Shown piece by piece: positions 1 to 12,525 of a stretch of DNA of 64,000 bases. A model generated the notes under the pieces. The model saw nothing but the letters and a program-made list of their open reading frames with translations, had not been told where the DNA came from and ran no database searches. The DNA comes from Oscheius onirici (lineage: Eukaryota > Nematoda > Chromadorea > Rhabditida > Rhabditidae). The translations under genes and the position numbers were made by a program. The stretch's first letter is position 1; each line of letters begins with the position of its first letter. The stretch is from NCBI GenBank assembly GCA_932521025.1, contig OW051473.1, forward strand, positions 5,828,001 through 5,892,000, in the 5' to 3' direction.

Positions 1-2671
1 TCAGCAAAATTCAAAGAAAATAGGGAACGCAGCCTTGGTTTCATAACTGTCACAATATTTGTTAGCTGATAGGTGAAGATTAACCGAAAAATTACAATCT
101 CTTGTCAATCGGGTAGCGGTATCTTAAAAGTTTTCAAGAATCTAAAGCGTTATGCCGGGGAATGCAATGGCAGAGAGTTTGTTTATTAAAAAATTACTGT
201 CAAAAAGCTTGAAACCGGTATTTAAGTAACCAGGAAGCTGCCTTTCAAAAATTTTATTTGGGCAACGTTTCAAAGAAAGTCTTATCGGATGTTTCGTGGG
301 GACCACATTAAACGATTATTAATAGTTCAGACCTCATCTGCCGTTATCGAGCCTCAAAGCTAGAGTGGATGGAATCACGAACGGTGTTCTCACTGCACGT
401 ACAAGTCATAAAACTATTTTGGTTCCCCATGCTTTTTGTGTTCCTTTGTTCCTGCAGTGGTGTTTGTCAAGGCTCCAGCAGCAGCGTGTAGAGTGATAAG
501 AGACACAATGGTCTTATCAAGGACTGGAGCCTCTTTGGTAGCTTGACTAGACGTATTGTAAGCGTCAGAGAACACGCGACCACGCAGAATTTGTACTTGG
601 TAGGGTGGTGGTAGCCTGACGCTAGATCACCTCTCATGATGTTTGTTCTCACAGAGCTACCGTCATTGTGATGCTATGAACTCTGCTGATTCTTCATTCG
701 TGATCTTTAGCACTGTTCTACATTGCGGTAGGCCGGTCTCAGGAGAAAAAGAGGTATCAATGACTAGGTCTTCAATCAGCAATAAAAAGAGTGAAACCTT
801 TGATCAGAAAAAGGTTATGAATTCTCCGTGCTTCTGACGCATTTCACCTCATTATTGGTCTCTTCCTCTTTTGTCAGTCAAATGTTTTCGTGTTATCCGT
901 TCCATCTCAAGGCGTGAAAAATCGCTGCGACATTTCCTCCGTGCGGCGCACGTGTATGGAGTTAGCCGTCGCGCCCATTTCGAAGATACTCCTTATCAGA
1001 ACTGTGGCGGTGGCGTAGGCGACGATAACCGCCGGTCGAACGACACAGAGAGCGAGAGGGGTATCCCCACTCGATCTTCGAGCCGAGAGCAGACGGTCAG
1101 AGTCCGACAGCCGTTGCGAAACCACATTTCGTCGCAACAACCACGCGGGTTTTTGGGAAGTATCGTGATTTTTTTCAACGAGTGCAAAAAGGGGTTGACA
1201 CATGGTTGTAAAAATGGAATATGTGCTGCAGTGCAATCGATCAAATCAAAACTCAATCATCCACATTTCGATATCGTTCCAGTATGACGTTCAGGCATTC
1301 GGCTATGACCAGTTGTAAGCATTATCAGTTTTGTTTTCTTCAAGGAGCCAACAGCACATCATTGCTCATAGACTGTTGGTCATTACGCAAAAATGAAATG
1401 TTCTGACGTTCAGTTTCCGTTTATAAGCAAAAGAAAAAAGACTGCACACCATTTCATGGGAGCTGTTCTTTCTAGAAACATGAAACATCACGCGAATACC
1501 TGTAGAACGTTCTCTAACGTTTATTATTGAAGCAACAACTTTATCCAAGTGTTTCTGTGGTAGTCTTCAAGGAAGGATTGCAATTCACAAGCTGGGCGGA
1601 AGTGTTATCGTGCAGATATGTCAAACTGAAGCGACATTTTCCGTTCACAGACGCTCCTTTATCCTTGATTTTTTTATTCCGAGTAAGGAATCATTCAAAA
1701 ACCACTCCTTTTTAAGGCTTGGATGAGCAATCAAACAGGAAATATACTCATTGTAGAAATTGAATAATTTCGGGCCAGTTTCTTGGAATTGTCCAACCTG
1801 CTGACGCTACTACGAAGCACGGCTAGACGTGAATATACTTACGTGTTCCACAGAGACAAAAATAACTGCCAGTTGATATAGTTGTGGAAGAACACGAGAA
1901 GAAATCGAGATGAACCCCAGCTTCAAGAAGCTCGGCAGTCTCATAAAAGCGAAGACGGAAGAGTTTTTCTCATCGTAGCTGCTTCGATTACTATCAATAC
2001 TTCCACACTTCGAATCTTGGTCAACAATAAAAACCATGATCCGATGCAAGCCGAATTCTTTGATCCAGTCGGCAATGTGGTCAAAGTTGTCACTTATAAG
2101 GAAGATACAACATAATGAAGCCTTTTTTGGACTAACTGAATGTCACAGAATTTCGATCAAGATCTGAGATGTAAAGATCTCAGAGCACCTAGTTTCGTAA
2201 TTTTTCGGATATTTCGCCGCCATACATCAGGTTTTAGCTTCGGGACGATGGTCATTAAAGTGACAAATGAGGGGTTGCACGGAACCGACTGTATTGGCTG
2301 AACAGTCTTTGATATTCAGTTTAAGTAGATCGGAAGTGTCTCTGACGTTGTAGCAGGAGGGTTGATGCAAAGGTTTGAAATACCTTCAGCGGGAACAATT
2401 TGATCGTTCCATAGTTCTTCTTTGATCGCTCTTCGTTCGCCGGCTCCACACGTGGTCTGGTGTCGTTACGATTTTTGGGTGTATCTTCGGTACTATTGCA
2501 CCGTTATCTTTTTGACGTACGCTCTTAATCCCTTCTTTATCGTTGTCAGCAAAGACCCAACCCGACTTCCTAATGAAACACCTAATCGATAGACCCTTTA
2601 TTTGGAATGACAATGTGGTGCATGTAAGCAGATACAAAGTGTTTTTTGAAGTAAAATGACTACTGGATGAC
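1..2671. other. no convincing gene
   Basis: Open frames here are short and overlap on both strands (for example 871-1287 on + against 907-1236 on -), with no consistent splice signals linking them. The best candidate is a short + frame at about 1882-2115 that follows an acceptor-like TATAG. It ends in a possible beta-rich stretch (ASITINTSTLRILVNN), but the opposite strand is equally open, so no gene is called. No tRNA, rRNA or SL-RNA sequence was recognised. Confidence 0.5.
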
Positions 2672-4297
2672 TTATGGCTTGACATAAGTCTTGTGAACAA
2701 AGCGAACCATGCTGACATCGCCATCAACTGTAATCTGGTTGATTTCTCGTGGATTGTTGCCTGTTCGGTAGCTGAACTTGACATACGGTAGTCCGTCCAC
2801 ATCCACCTGAAGCAAATACTTTGCCTTGTTGCAAAGAAGTCAGTACCGCGACACTTTTCTCATAAGCGTGAACCACAACGTCGTGAGTGATTTCTTTGCT
2901 GAATGGGAATTTACCGATATGTCGTTCTTCTGTGAGCCAGTTACCGTTAGCTGTACTGTTCCGAATGACAGCTTCCTGCAAGATCAATCTTAGGTCTTTG
3001 TCCCCATTTCGGGTTTGACGTTGAACTAGAAAAACTTCAGGGTAATGACTCAGATAAGATGGGCGTGTCGACCTGGCTGTAGACTACGTGTAGCACGAAA
3101 CCTGACCTTCACTTTTGGTTGGGGCATGTCGACCCGGAAATGGAAGAAGAACTCTTGTCCAGACATGAAATTGATGTTAAATCGGACTGCCGTAAGAGAG
3201 GGAGTCAATGTGAACTTGACCGATTGAGGACTGACAAATCCTTTTTCAAGAAGGTCGAACGAAAAAGGAACAGCCTTAAGGGGAAATGAAACAAGAAATA
3301 AAAAGGCCTACTGGTTGATCAACGGTTATGAGACGTTCCTCTTTCTCTGCTTGATTTCCGACCAGCAGTTTTCCATCAAGGCCAACAGTCAACTGAAAAA
3401 GCGAAAATGAAGAAGGAAGCTTCATTCTTTAAAAGTTCGTATCGACACGGCAGTATGGAATGACGGATGGTAAAGCTGTACAATTATGAGCAACAAATAT
3501 GCGCGCAGTAAGCAAAATATGCGAAGGCTTTCTTATTCTTCGGCGACAGCGTAGCCGTCCTCATCCTAAAAATGCCAATGTGAACGATAGTAAGTCGCCA
3601 GAAAAAATAGCCGCCAATAAAAACTTTTGAAACTTACAGCAGGTTGGTACTGTATATAGTCGATTCGAATGTTTCCACTGACAGCTATTGTCTGAATGGA
3701 CTCGGCTTTTATGCGATGAGCATAATCACAGACGTGTCGACCATTGACAGCGACCTAAAGAATGGTGAGAAAACCAAAAACAGATCAAAATGTACCTTGA
3801 AATAGTTTTCAAAAGCTGCAATTCTGATTGTGAAAGGCTTTCCTTCTTCAAAGGGATTGGCGTATCTCTCTTCCGCTCCCCATTGGTTGCTCACATAGGA
3901 ATTTAGTACGAGCTTATCATCAGGTGGGGCTGAGAACCTGAAAAGCGACGTAGCTTTGCTTTTCAAAATGCTCGCCATCCTCTTGGCTTCCCGAATCTTG
4001 GATTGAAATGGAGCGCCTTGTTGTCCATGTGGTCACCACTTATGAGTAATCCACAACACAGATCTATCGAGAATCGGAAACCTGCATAATTCTAGAGAAT
4101 TATGATCTTTACCTTTTGTGATCGGAGGCCGAAGGAGGTTCCACAATGCCACTGATGAGGATCGATCTTCCTGGAAAGATAGCTCCTGGAATTGAGCCGA
4201 CGTATGGAATTTCCTAGAAGAAAAGAAAAATGTATAATAATAAAAGTCTTACCGGACTTCGGATAACATTGTCCTGATCTTCTGCTTCTTCTGACAT
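2672..4297 (-). CDS. galectin, probably tandem two-CRD (LEC family)
   Basis: Beta-galactoside-binding lectin. The start MSEEAEDQDN follows an acceptor-like TTTTTGCAG (trans-splice site). CRD1 reads IPYVGSIPGAIFPG, RFSIDLCCG, HFNPRF, LVLNS, WGAEER and NGRHVCDYAHR, so the sugar-contact set H-N-R / N / W-E-R is complete. CRD2 (exons about 3392-3312, 3274-3064, 3025-2806, 2767-2672) reads VPFSFDLLEKGF, RFNINFMSG, FHFRVDM, VIRNS and WLTEER, ending in VHKTYVKP. The CRD1 donor after QPA (phase 0, exon end 3638) fits the phase-0 acceptor at 3392. A short alternative terminal exon at 3565-3533 would instead end the protein after one CRD. Two joins inside CRD1 (near 4118-4080 and 3979-3938) do not work with simple GT-AG introns. 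They may use a GC donor, alternative sites, or contain sequence errors. The gene is divergent from the mannosidase gene, with 536 bp between starts. Confidence 0.82.
3533..3565 (-). other. alternative terminal exon of the galectin gene
   Basis: After an acceptor TTTTTAG the exon reads DEDGYAVAEE then TAA, in phase 0 with the CRD1 donor at 3638. Joined there, it gives a single-CRD galectin of normal length. The next downstream acceptor, at 3392, is also phase 0 and gives the tandem form. Which one is used, or both, cannot be told from the sequence. Confidence 0.5.
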
Positions 4298-4833
4298 TAT
4301 TCCTGCAAAAAGTGTTGTACTGAAATCAATAAACAACTGATAAGAACTGTTTTGAAGGTCCAAATGTTGATGCAAACAACTACTAAAACAGTTTGGCGCT
4401 GCAAGTAGCTCGGAAGAAAGGAAATGTGATTGACAAACTGATTCATCGTTAGAGCGAGAGAAACTGTCATGAAAAACGATTGTTAGTCAAAACAAACACA
4501 TGTGCACATTTTTGGATTACGGTAGGCAGCGGAAAAAATATTGCGTACTCTCTTGCCCCCACGTTTCTTATTCCGTTCATATTCAATTGTCGCTCATTGA
4601 TTCAATTGAGAAATGAATAATTTTTCCAAACTCGTCTATTATGCAAAGTGACCCTCGTGGCACTCTTTTTGAACAAGTAACCATTTTTTTCCTCTTCAGT
4701 TTCATCGAAAATCGATATTTCTTACTTTTACGAGTTTCAGATCGGGTAAGAGAAACCAGGCGACACTGGGGACACAAACTACTTCAATACCTTGGGTTCC
4801 AGCCAACAAGAGCGGCTAACTTTTTCTCTAGAA
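4298..4833. promoter_or_regulatory. shared divergent upstream region
   Basis: This 536-bp stretch separates the galectin start (-) from the mannosidase start (+) and holds no supported gene. It must carry the 5' control sequences of both. No specific transcription-factor site was recognised. An acceptor-like TTTTTGCAG precedes the galectin ATG and a TCTCTAG precedes the mannosidase ATG, consistent with trans-splicing of both mRNAs. Confidence 0.4.
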
Positions 4834-7800
4834 ATGCCTCGGTCACAAAGGAACACGTTGCTTTTTCTAGCAATAGCCACTTTTGCCATAGTGAGCATTC
4901 TACTTTACTCGAGTCTCGATGCTTCACGTACTTCAGAACTAGGAGTTCGAACTAGACAATCTGTAAGTAGCCATGACTTTTTTATAATACTTTTGGCATA
5001 GGTCGAAGTAGAAAACCTCAAAAAGGTAGTGCACGATCTCAATGACCAGCTCAAGAATAATCGCGATGCCATGGAACGGATACGGTCAAACTTGGCGAAA
5101 GAAGAGGAGCAGATGAAAAACAAGAAGAATCTTGGTAATTTTTATGTATTCATTTTCTTAACAAAGTGCAGTTCACGAAAATGCCGTATACGACGAGAAA
5201 GAAGAAGCTGTCAAAGATCAGCAGAAGAAGCTTGAAAATTATAAGGGGAAACCTGACGATAAGGCCGATTTTGAAGTTAGAGGTAACCTTTTTAAACGTT
5301 CGACTTGAATTTTAAAATTGAAGAAGATCCGGCAAAGCACGGTGGAAAGATTGCAGTAGTTCACCAGGCCCTACATAAATCCACGACGCTCGCCATGTCG
5401 GCCTCGTCAAATGTTTGCTCGATGAGGACAAACTTCAGCCATACAAAATCAGATGTCCAGGTATATTTGAGGAAGTTTACTATTTTACCTATTATTCAAG
5501 ATGCTAGACGTGTACAAGACCTTGAAGTTTGACAATCCTGATGGCGGTGTCTGGAAGCAAGGCTGGGAAGTCACGTACGAGGAAAGCAAAGTTTCATCTG
5601 AACCTACTCTCCAAGTCATTGTCATTCCGCACTCTCACTGTGATCCCGGTACAGACTCAATTTTGTCTTAAAAAAAGTTCAGGATGGATAAAAACTTTTG
5701 ATCAGTATTACCAGGATCAGGTGAGCCAAATCCTGGGCGGAATGGCCAAGCATTTGGGAGAAAAGCCTGACATGAGATTCATCTACGCCGAAATGTCATT
5801 TTTCGAAAGGTGGTGGAGAGAGCAAACAGAAGAAACAAGGAAAGCCGTTAAGGGGTACGTATCTGAAATATTTTCTTGTAATTACATTGTTTTAGATATT
5901 TGGAAAGCGGTGTTTTCGAGATTGTTACCGGCGGATGGGTAATGGCGGATGAAGCCAACTCTCATTACTTCGCTATCATCGCTGAGCTCTTCGAAGGACA
6001 CGAATGGCTAAAGAATCACTTGAGTAGGTGTTTTTGTTTCAGTTATACATTTTTGTTAAGATTACCGACCAAAAGCACACTGGTCCATCGATCCTTTCGG
6101 ACTCTCGCCCTCTCTTCCTCTATTGTTGTCGGCTTCGAATATTACCAATGCGGCGATGCAAAGAATTCACTATTCCATAAAGAAGCATTTGGCCAAGAAC
6201 AAGCAGCTCGAGTTTGCTTGGCGTCAGATGTGGGGTGAGACTGTAATTGAAAATTTAGTTAATATTCAAAATTACAGGTGCTCAAGGTCAGAAAGATGTT
6301 CATGCTCATGTTTTCCCGTTCTACTCCTATGACATTCCGCACACGTGTGGACCGGAGCCTGCAGTATGTTGTCAGTTTGATTTCAAGTAAGCATTCAACA
6401 CGTTCAATTTTACTAGATCGCCTGTCGGCGTCGTTGTATCATAATTCTTTGTCTGTTCTTTACCGACAACTTTTCAATTCTTATCTCCGACATGTCCCTC
6501 TTTGATCTTCATCTCGTCTAAACAGAAGCAAACTATTGTTCAGACCAAGTCCAGACAGTGAATTCTAATCCTTTACCATTTATTACTTGTCGCGACAAAT
6601 CTCGCCGCCTCAGTCAAACAAATGGACAAACATACCCACAGAGCCAGCCACAGCCACCATGACACTTTAATAGTTTATATGCGTATTTTAGACGTCTTCC
6701 GGGAAGCGGCGACAGTTGCCCTTGGAACATTCCTCCACAAGAGATCAACGACGGAAACGTGGCTAGCAGAGCTCAAAAACTCTATGACCAATACCGGAAG
6801 AAGAGTCAATTGTATGGTACCAATGCTCTCTTGATTCCTTTGGGAGATGACTTTAGGTGGGATAATTCAATTTGGTTGATAAGGTTTTATTTTTAGATAT
6901 GCCGGGGATTTTGAATGGAATGCTCAGCATAACAATTATAAAAAATTGTTCGAATACATGAACGCAAAGAAGGAGTGGAATGTGAAGGCAAAGTTCGGAA
7001 CACTGTCCGACTATTTCAAACTGATGGAGAAAGAATTAAGCAACCTGAACAAGGAGCTGCCCGTACTAACAGGAGACTTTTTCACCTACGCCGACAGAGA
7101 CGATCATTATTGGAGTGGTATGTTTTTGTATACTCTTTTAGTAAGCATAACTTTAGGGTATTTCACATCTCGACCCTTCTACAAGCAGATGGATCGGGTT
7201 CTTCAGCACTATCTTCGTTCTGCAGAAACTGTCTATACCATGGCTTTGATGGAAGGATTCAAAAATTATGCTGTAAGAAAAGCTGTTGTTTAAAATACGC
7301 TCACATTCAGATTTACTCGTCGCTGGTCAGCGCCCGTCGCCATCTCTCGCTTTTCCAACATCACGATGGCGTTACTGGAACTGCTAAAGACCCCGTTGTT
7401 GTTGATTACGGATCAAAGTGAGTAAGCTAGCTTTAATACAAGTCTCCCATTTAGAATGCTTTCTGCCTTGGATCACTGTGACTCTGTTCTGGCTGCGTCA
7501 TTAGAACATCTTTTGGACAGCAACAAATTGGAACTGAGTAACTTTGAACACAGACCGGAGCAAGATATTCTGCCAACAAAGAGGGTCTTCAGTGCTGGAA
7601 GGTAATTCCTTCTAGTTACCAGTTACATTCGATTTAGCACTGTCGTCGTCTTCAATACGCTCAGTCGTCCTCGTTCTGATCCAATCTGCGTTCTTGTCAA
7701 CTCTGCGACTACTGGAATCAAAGGCGACGACGTGAAACAACAGATATCACCCGTGTTCGAATACAAAACCGATAATATTCTTATTGCTGAGGGCAAATAT

Positions 7801-9590
7801 GAGGTTTGAAAATGTTTGCGTTGACTCGATATTTTTCAGCTTTGTTTCATCAAAACCATCGGAGCCTTCGCTTCGGAAACTTTTGAGTTGACGGACGGTT
7901 TGACCATTCCCAAGGTAGCGGTATCATCAAATGACAACTTTAATGCTGCGTTAGTTTGTTCGTTTTTGTTTTAGTATTTTTTAGCGGCTTCGAAGTCTCT
8001 ACTTTGAAAGATACTATCGATTTGGACAACGGCAAAATCAAGGCGACATTCAGCACGCAGTCAGGATTTCTTAAAACTGTCGCACCAAAAGGAAAGGCAG
8101 CAACTGAAATTAATCTTCAGTTCATCAGCTATGGAGCTCGAGGACACAGAACACGTGAGTTACCAGAAAGAATTGAGACGGACAGAATACCTATGTTATA
8201 GTATCTTTTGAACAACGATTGCGTAAGTTTATTTGTTGTTAGCAAGTCTCCGTGATAAGACATGTTTTTCAAACTTTGTTAGATTTGCTGCTGTGAGATT
8301 TTTATTTTTTTAGTTGGAAACGGTGGAGGAGACGATCTCTCGGGTGCATATCTTTTCCTACCGGATGGAGCTGCAAAACCTTTGCAGGTTTCTGGACACA
8401 GCGTTGTGGTGAGACTATTTATTTTTCCAAATGTCATTTGTATTTTAGGTTCTTGACGGCCCGGTTGTCAAACATGTAGTTTTGGCTGGTCACAAAGAAA
8501 TACGGGCCATGCAGACGTACACACTTTATGAGAACAGTGACGACATCGAGATTGAAACTGAGATTGATATCAGGTGAAAACTATCGCAACCATATTTTAT
8601 TTACAATTTCAGTCAAAAGACAAGCAATTTTGAACTGGCGATGGTAATGAGAACGTCAGTTAAGAGTGGAGATGACTTGTATACTGATCTGAACGGTATG
8701 CAAATGATCCGGAGAGTTCGCATGCTGGACAAGTTGCCCCTTCAGGCGCATTACTACCCCATGCCTGGCAGTGCCTTTATCGAGGTAATCAGCTTCTTTT
8801 TCCATTAACAATATTTCAGGATTCTAATGTTCGTGTGAACATGCTTGGAGCACAAGCCTTGGGAGTAGCCAGTTTAAGAGAAGGAGAGATTGAAATAATG
8901 CTGGACAGGCGATTGAATCAAGACGACGGCAGAGGACTTTTCCAGGTAGCTAAAACTCAATGGAATCAAAATTAACTAATTTTTTAGGGAGTTTTGGACA
9001 ACCATCGAACAGTCTCGCGCTTCCGCCTACTGGTTGAACCTCAGTCAGGTCCAATGCCTTTGACAGAAGACCGTGTTGGATTCCTTTCAACTGTGGCTCA
9101 CGCCTCCTCTTTGGAGTTGCATTATCCATGGGTTCGAATGAACACTAAAGGATCAGTAGCAGCTAAATCAGCTCCTGGTCTAGGAGCCAATCTTCCATGC
9201 GATTTACATGTAGTCAATTTGAGGTCAGTTTACAAACTTCCGACAATTTTGTTTGTTTCAGAACACTAGCGAAACCTACTGACTACGAAAACAATCCAGG
9301 AACTTCTGCGCCGCTGAATTCAGCTGCTTTCATTCTTCACAGAACACTTCCAGATTGTCGGAACGAGTTGAAACTGGTCAACAAATGTCACGAAGCATCA
9401 CATACTGTAAGCAGCTGTTTTTATTTTGCTATATTTTTTGCTTGCTTTTCAGATTTCTGCCCAGAGCATCTTCCCCAAGATTACCAAGGCAAGCGGAGGA
9501 ACACTGACAATGATGTATGAAGAAACAGAAGCTTTGAACTCTTTCACCGTCGAACCGCAGCAAGTGCGGTCCATTAAACTACAGTGGTAG
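4834..9590 (+). CDS. aman-2: Golgi alpha-mannosidase II (GH38)
   Basis: Trims two mannoses from GlcNAcMan5GlcNAc2 in the Golgi, the step that commits N-glycans to complex or paucimannose forms. The N-terminus is cytosolic MPRSQRNT, then a membrane anchor ([20 protein letters not shown]), then a charged coiled-coil stem (about residues 45-130). The GH38 domain has the zinc and catalytic motifs PHSHCDPGW (H and D), SIDPFG (nucleophile D) and [10 protein letters not shown] (H). Other matches are FAWRQMW, CCQFDFKR and [10 protein letters not shown]. The C-terminal beta domain ends QVRSIKLQW. There are about 20 exons with introns near 35-45 nt, the smallest about 34 nt; one intron at about 6389-6691 is 300 nt. 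The start was chosen because it opens with the anchor; an upstream in-frame extension lacks an ATG. The stem and anchor favour Golgi mannosidase II over the lysosomal enzyme. Confidence 0.95.
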
Positions 9591-9755
9591 AATGCCAATA
9601 GTTATACTTGCCTTTTTGGGTTTTCTCAGTCTATATATACCCAGTAACCACAGTCCGCGGTGACGGCAAATTGGGTATCACCGTGTATTTAAATGTGATA
9701 TGTGTCAGCTATTATTCATGTACTGGTACTCCACAGTTTGTTACGTTTAGCTGTT

Positions 9756-9761
9756 AATAAA
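9756..9761 (+). terminator. poly(A) signal of the mannosidase gene
   Basis: AATAAA lies 166 nt after the mannosidase stop codon, followed by a T-rich stretch. Confidence 0.6.
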
Positions 9762-9926
9762 TATTTTTTGCATTTTTAATGCATTAGATAAGCAACGCCC
9801 ATATGAATTTAAACCCGACCAGTTCCGTATTTCAAAATCTTTTGAGAAGTTGTGACAGAGGTAGGGAGGACACGTTTTGTTCTCATTGAGCCAGAGATTC
9901 ATGCACTGAAATATTGTTTGAAATTT

Positions 9927-10183
9927 TCACACACTTTTACTTTTGAATGGAACCCGCTTCTGACCACAGGTCGCAACAGGAGCGGCCTTATCCTGGTAGG
10001 AGTGCTTTGCATCTTGACAGATTGAGACGGCACGGAGTGCGGGACAACAGAATGAATAATCTAAAACAAATGTTTACTTACGTTTTGTATGAAACTTCTA
10101 ACCAATTCTGTCAGATCCTTTTGTAAAGTGCAGTCTGCTGGTCGGTCATGTTCGAAGCCATATACCTCTAATGTTGAGTTCAT
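9927..10183 (-). CDS. possible small two-exon gene, unidentified
   Basis: On the minus strand an acceptor-like CTTTTTAG is followed by an ATG exon beginning MNSTLEVYGFEHDRPADC, with donor GTAAGT at about 10084. A later acceptor TTTTAG leads into an open stretch reading FCCPALRAVSICQDAKHSY to a TGA at 9927. The apparent intron is only 21 nt and the phases do not match this cysteine-rich frame; another frame is open too. The family is not recognised. It may be a small secreted or mitochondrial cysteine protein, or chance. Confidence 0.22.
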
Positions 10184-10663
10184 GTAAGAATCTAAAAAGA
10201 TTTATGAAAAAGATTTGAAAAATATATAAGACGTTAATAAGATAATAGGTGTGAAACTCCTGTTAAAATTTGTGTGACAAAACAATATTTAGATTTGCAG
10301 AGGCGCAGAGGGAGAGGGTCAGGTGGTTTCAAAATTTTTCACCCCGTTTATTTTTCACTGACATCTGGCCATTAAACAACGGTTTACAAGATAACGTAGT
10401 CAGGCAACGAAGGAAATATATTCGATTGGAGATGCGAATATTTATATAGCAACAAAACTGTATCGTGAACATACTTTTCAAAATAGAGAGGAAAGTTCTA
10501 ATGTTTTCAAGCTGAATGAGAAATGAACAGTTTATATCCGAGCGAGAAAAGGCAGAGGACAAAAAAAGTAAGAACGGGACAGAGATCTGTTGTGTCAAGG
10601 TCTAGAGAAAACGATTATTTTTACAAAAATATACTGACGTTAAAACCAATTTCCATTGTTTGT

Positions 10664-12467
10664 TTACATTTCGTCGTATTCGTCAAGATCCGAAAACATT
10701 TCCATCTCGTCTCCTCCTTCTTCGTGGTCATCAATCATACCTCCAACGTCATACAGACCGGCAGCTTGTAGATCTGGGTCCTGAATAAAATAGCATTTTT
10801 AACATGTGAATTATTTGCTACCTGTCCTTGCTTCTTGTATTCAAAAACTTGTGAAAGAGCAAACTCCAGAACTCTTTTTGGTCCTCTATCGTCCATGGGT
10901 AGCATTCCAGCTATGCCCAAGATTTCACCGGCCTCTTGGATAAAGTAAGAGAGATCCGTGTCCACACATCTGTTGGCGAGCTGCGCGAGTCTGATGTCCG
11001 GCGTACTCAGCATCTCATCCAGATCAAAGAGTTCCAGCTGTGGTGGTGGCAACTCGCAAAAGACGGGAGGGACCACTGCTGGTTGGAGAGGAGGAAGAGG
11101 GATTTCAAAAGTAGGTGTGATGAGAGTCAGCGGCTCGTGCTTCACTCCCATTTGATCAAATGCTCTGAATTGAAGTTCAACTAATGTAAACTCAAGCAAA
11201 CCTTAAAACTTTTGGCCAATGTATAATATCAAAGACTCCCAAAGACTGCTGAAACGTCTTCATGACATCGAGATTGAAAGTCATGTCCATGTCTCCTTCT
11301 TGCATGCACGCCTGTCAAAATTGGTTGAACTCAAACTTAGAACTTTACCTTTAACTGATTAGAAAGATATAAATGATCCGGAATCACATGATAGTCCATA
11401 ATATCTGGTGCTGTTGCATCAATCTTGTTCAAGTTGAGTCCGTTTAAAAGGTAGTCCATGATGGCATCCTGAAGCAAGGTCAAAAAAACTCCATGTGACC
11501 TACAAATATCTTTCCATTTTCTTCTTTCTCGATATATGCATCGGTGAACATTTGTACAGAACCGCACACTGCTATTTTACCGGGCTAGAGAACGAATAGT
11601 TTAATGCATATGTAAACAGAAATTCACCTGATTGTCATTGAAGGCGAGAACAGGCCTTGACGCAGGATAACACACACTACCCGTAGAAAGTATGGGTATA
11701 CACTGTTTATTCACATTAATGGTCGCTCCAAACGGGTAAACAAATGATAGTGCTCTGAGAAAAAGATATACGCTCAAGCGTGTGCTACTTACTGTGAGTT
11801 ATTCTGTTGGTCACTGCTTACAAGCTTTCCTGCACCTTCGGCTATGCTTCTGTTCAGAACACCATTGGCTACAAGTGCTTCCTTTGGATTGAAATACTTG
11901 TAGAAAATTGTTCGAATCACGCAGTCTGAAGGCTTCGTGTGAATTTAACTTGGGTATATGCAACCTGTGTTGACGCTCATTCCAAACTCTTCCAGCAAAA
12001 AGTTAATGTTCGTTGACGTTGCAGTCTCGGCTCCTTCTCCCATCATGACAAAAACCGAGCCTCCAGTATTGATAAAGCTTCTTATTGATTCAATCTAATG
12101 GAAATTCTTTTAATGTAAAAGTTTATACCTCTTCAGCTGTGAATTTTGCTTTTGGTTGAGGAAAAATGATCGCTCGAACGTCGTTTAAAACATTTTCACT
12201 TATTTCCGTTATGTTCCTGTGAGAAAAGTATAAAGCTACAAACAAAACTTACGGCTCTATATTCCACTCATTTTTCAGCTTTCGATTAAGCGTCCTTAGT
12301 CCCGAATGCAAAGTGAAAGGTTCTTTCTTTGACTGATCTACCAGTATTTTGTGTCCTCTTTTAAACTTGAGCCCCTAAGAAAGAATTAGCCTTTTCAGGT
12401 GAAAATTTACCTCGTCGGGAATAACCTCTCCATTCAGAGTTCGTAAAGGGTATCCAACAGGCGGCAT
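10664..12467 (-). CDS. osm-6: intraflagellar transport protein IFT52
   Basis: Core subunit of the IFT-B1 complex needed to build cilia, which in nematodes occur only on sensory neurons. The protein starts MPPVGYPLRTLNGEVIPDEG. It contains the IFT52 N-terminal domain (KILVDQSKKEPFTLHSGLR, NDVRAIIFPQPKAKFT, FINTGGSVFVMMGEGAE, RSIAEGAGKLVSSD). It then has the central ALVANGVL and CVIRTIFYKYFNPK region, and the C-terminal IFT46/88-binding segment (HEPLTLITPTFEIPLPPLQP, ELFDLDEML, VLEFALSQVFEYKKQGQ) with an acidic tail ending LDEYDEM. Length is about 430 residues, normal for the family. About 11 exons; the short intron near 11177-11213 joins in phase 2 as VLR-AFDQMG. The matching X-box lies just upstream. 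Confidence 0.95.
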
Positions 12468-12511
12468 TGTGAACGGCTGAACGACTGCCGAGAACTGAGA
12501 GCGCGCGTTCC

Positions 12512-12525
12512 GTTGCTATGGAAAC
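12512..12525 (-). promoter_or_regulatory. X-box (RFX/DAF-19 site) of IFT52
   Basis: On the gene strand this reads GTTTCCATAGCAAC and matches the nematode X-box consensus RYYNYYATRRNRAC at all 14 positions. The reverse strand reads GTTGCTATGGAAAC and also fits. It is 45 bp upstream of the IFT52 ATG. X-boxes close to the start of IFT genes bind the RFX factor DAF-19 and drive expression in ciliated neurons in C. elegans; the same role is inferred here. Confidence 0.9.

Noticed and set aside
871..1287. 138-codon + frame with overlapping minus frames
   Set aside because: Open on both strands with different, domain-free translations; GC-rich composition explains the lack of stops.
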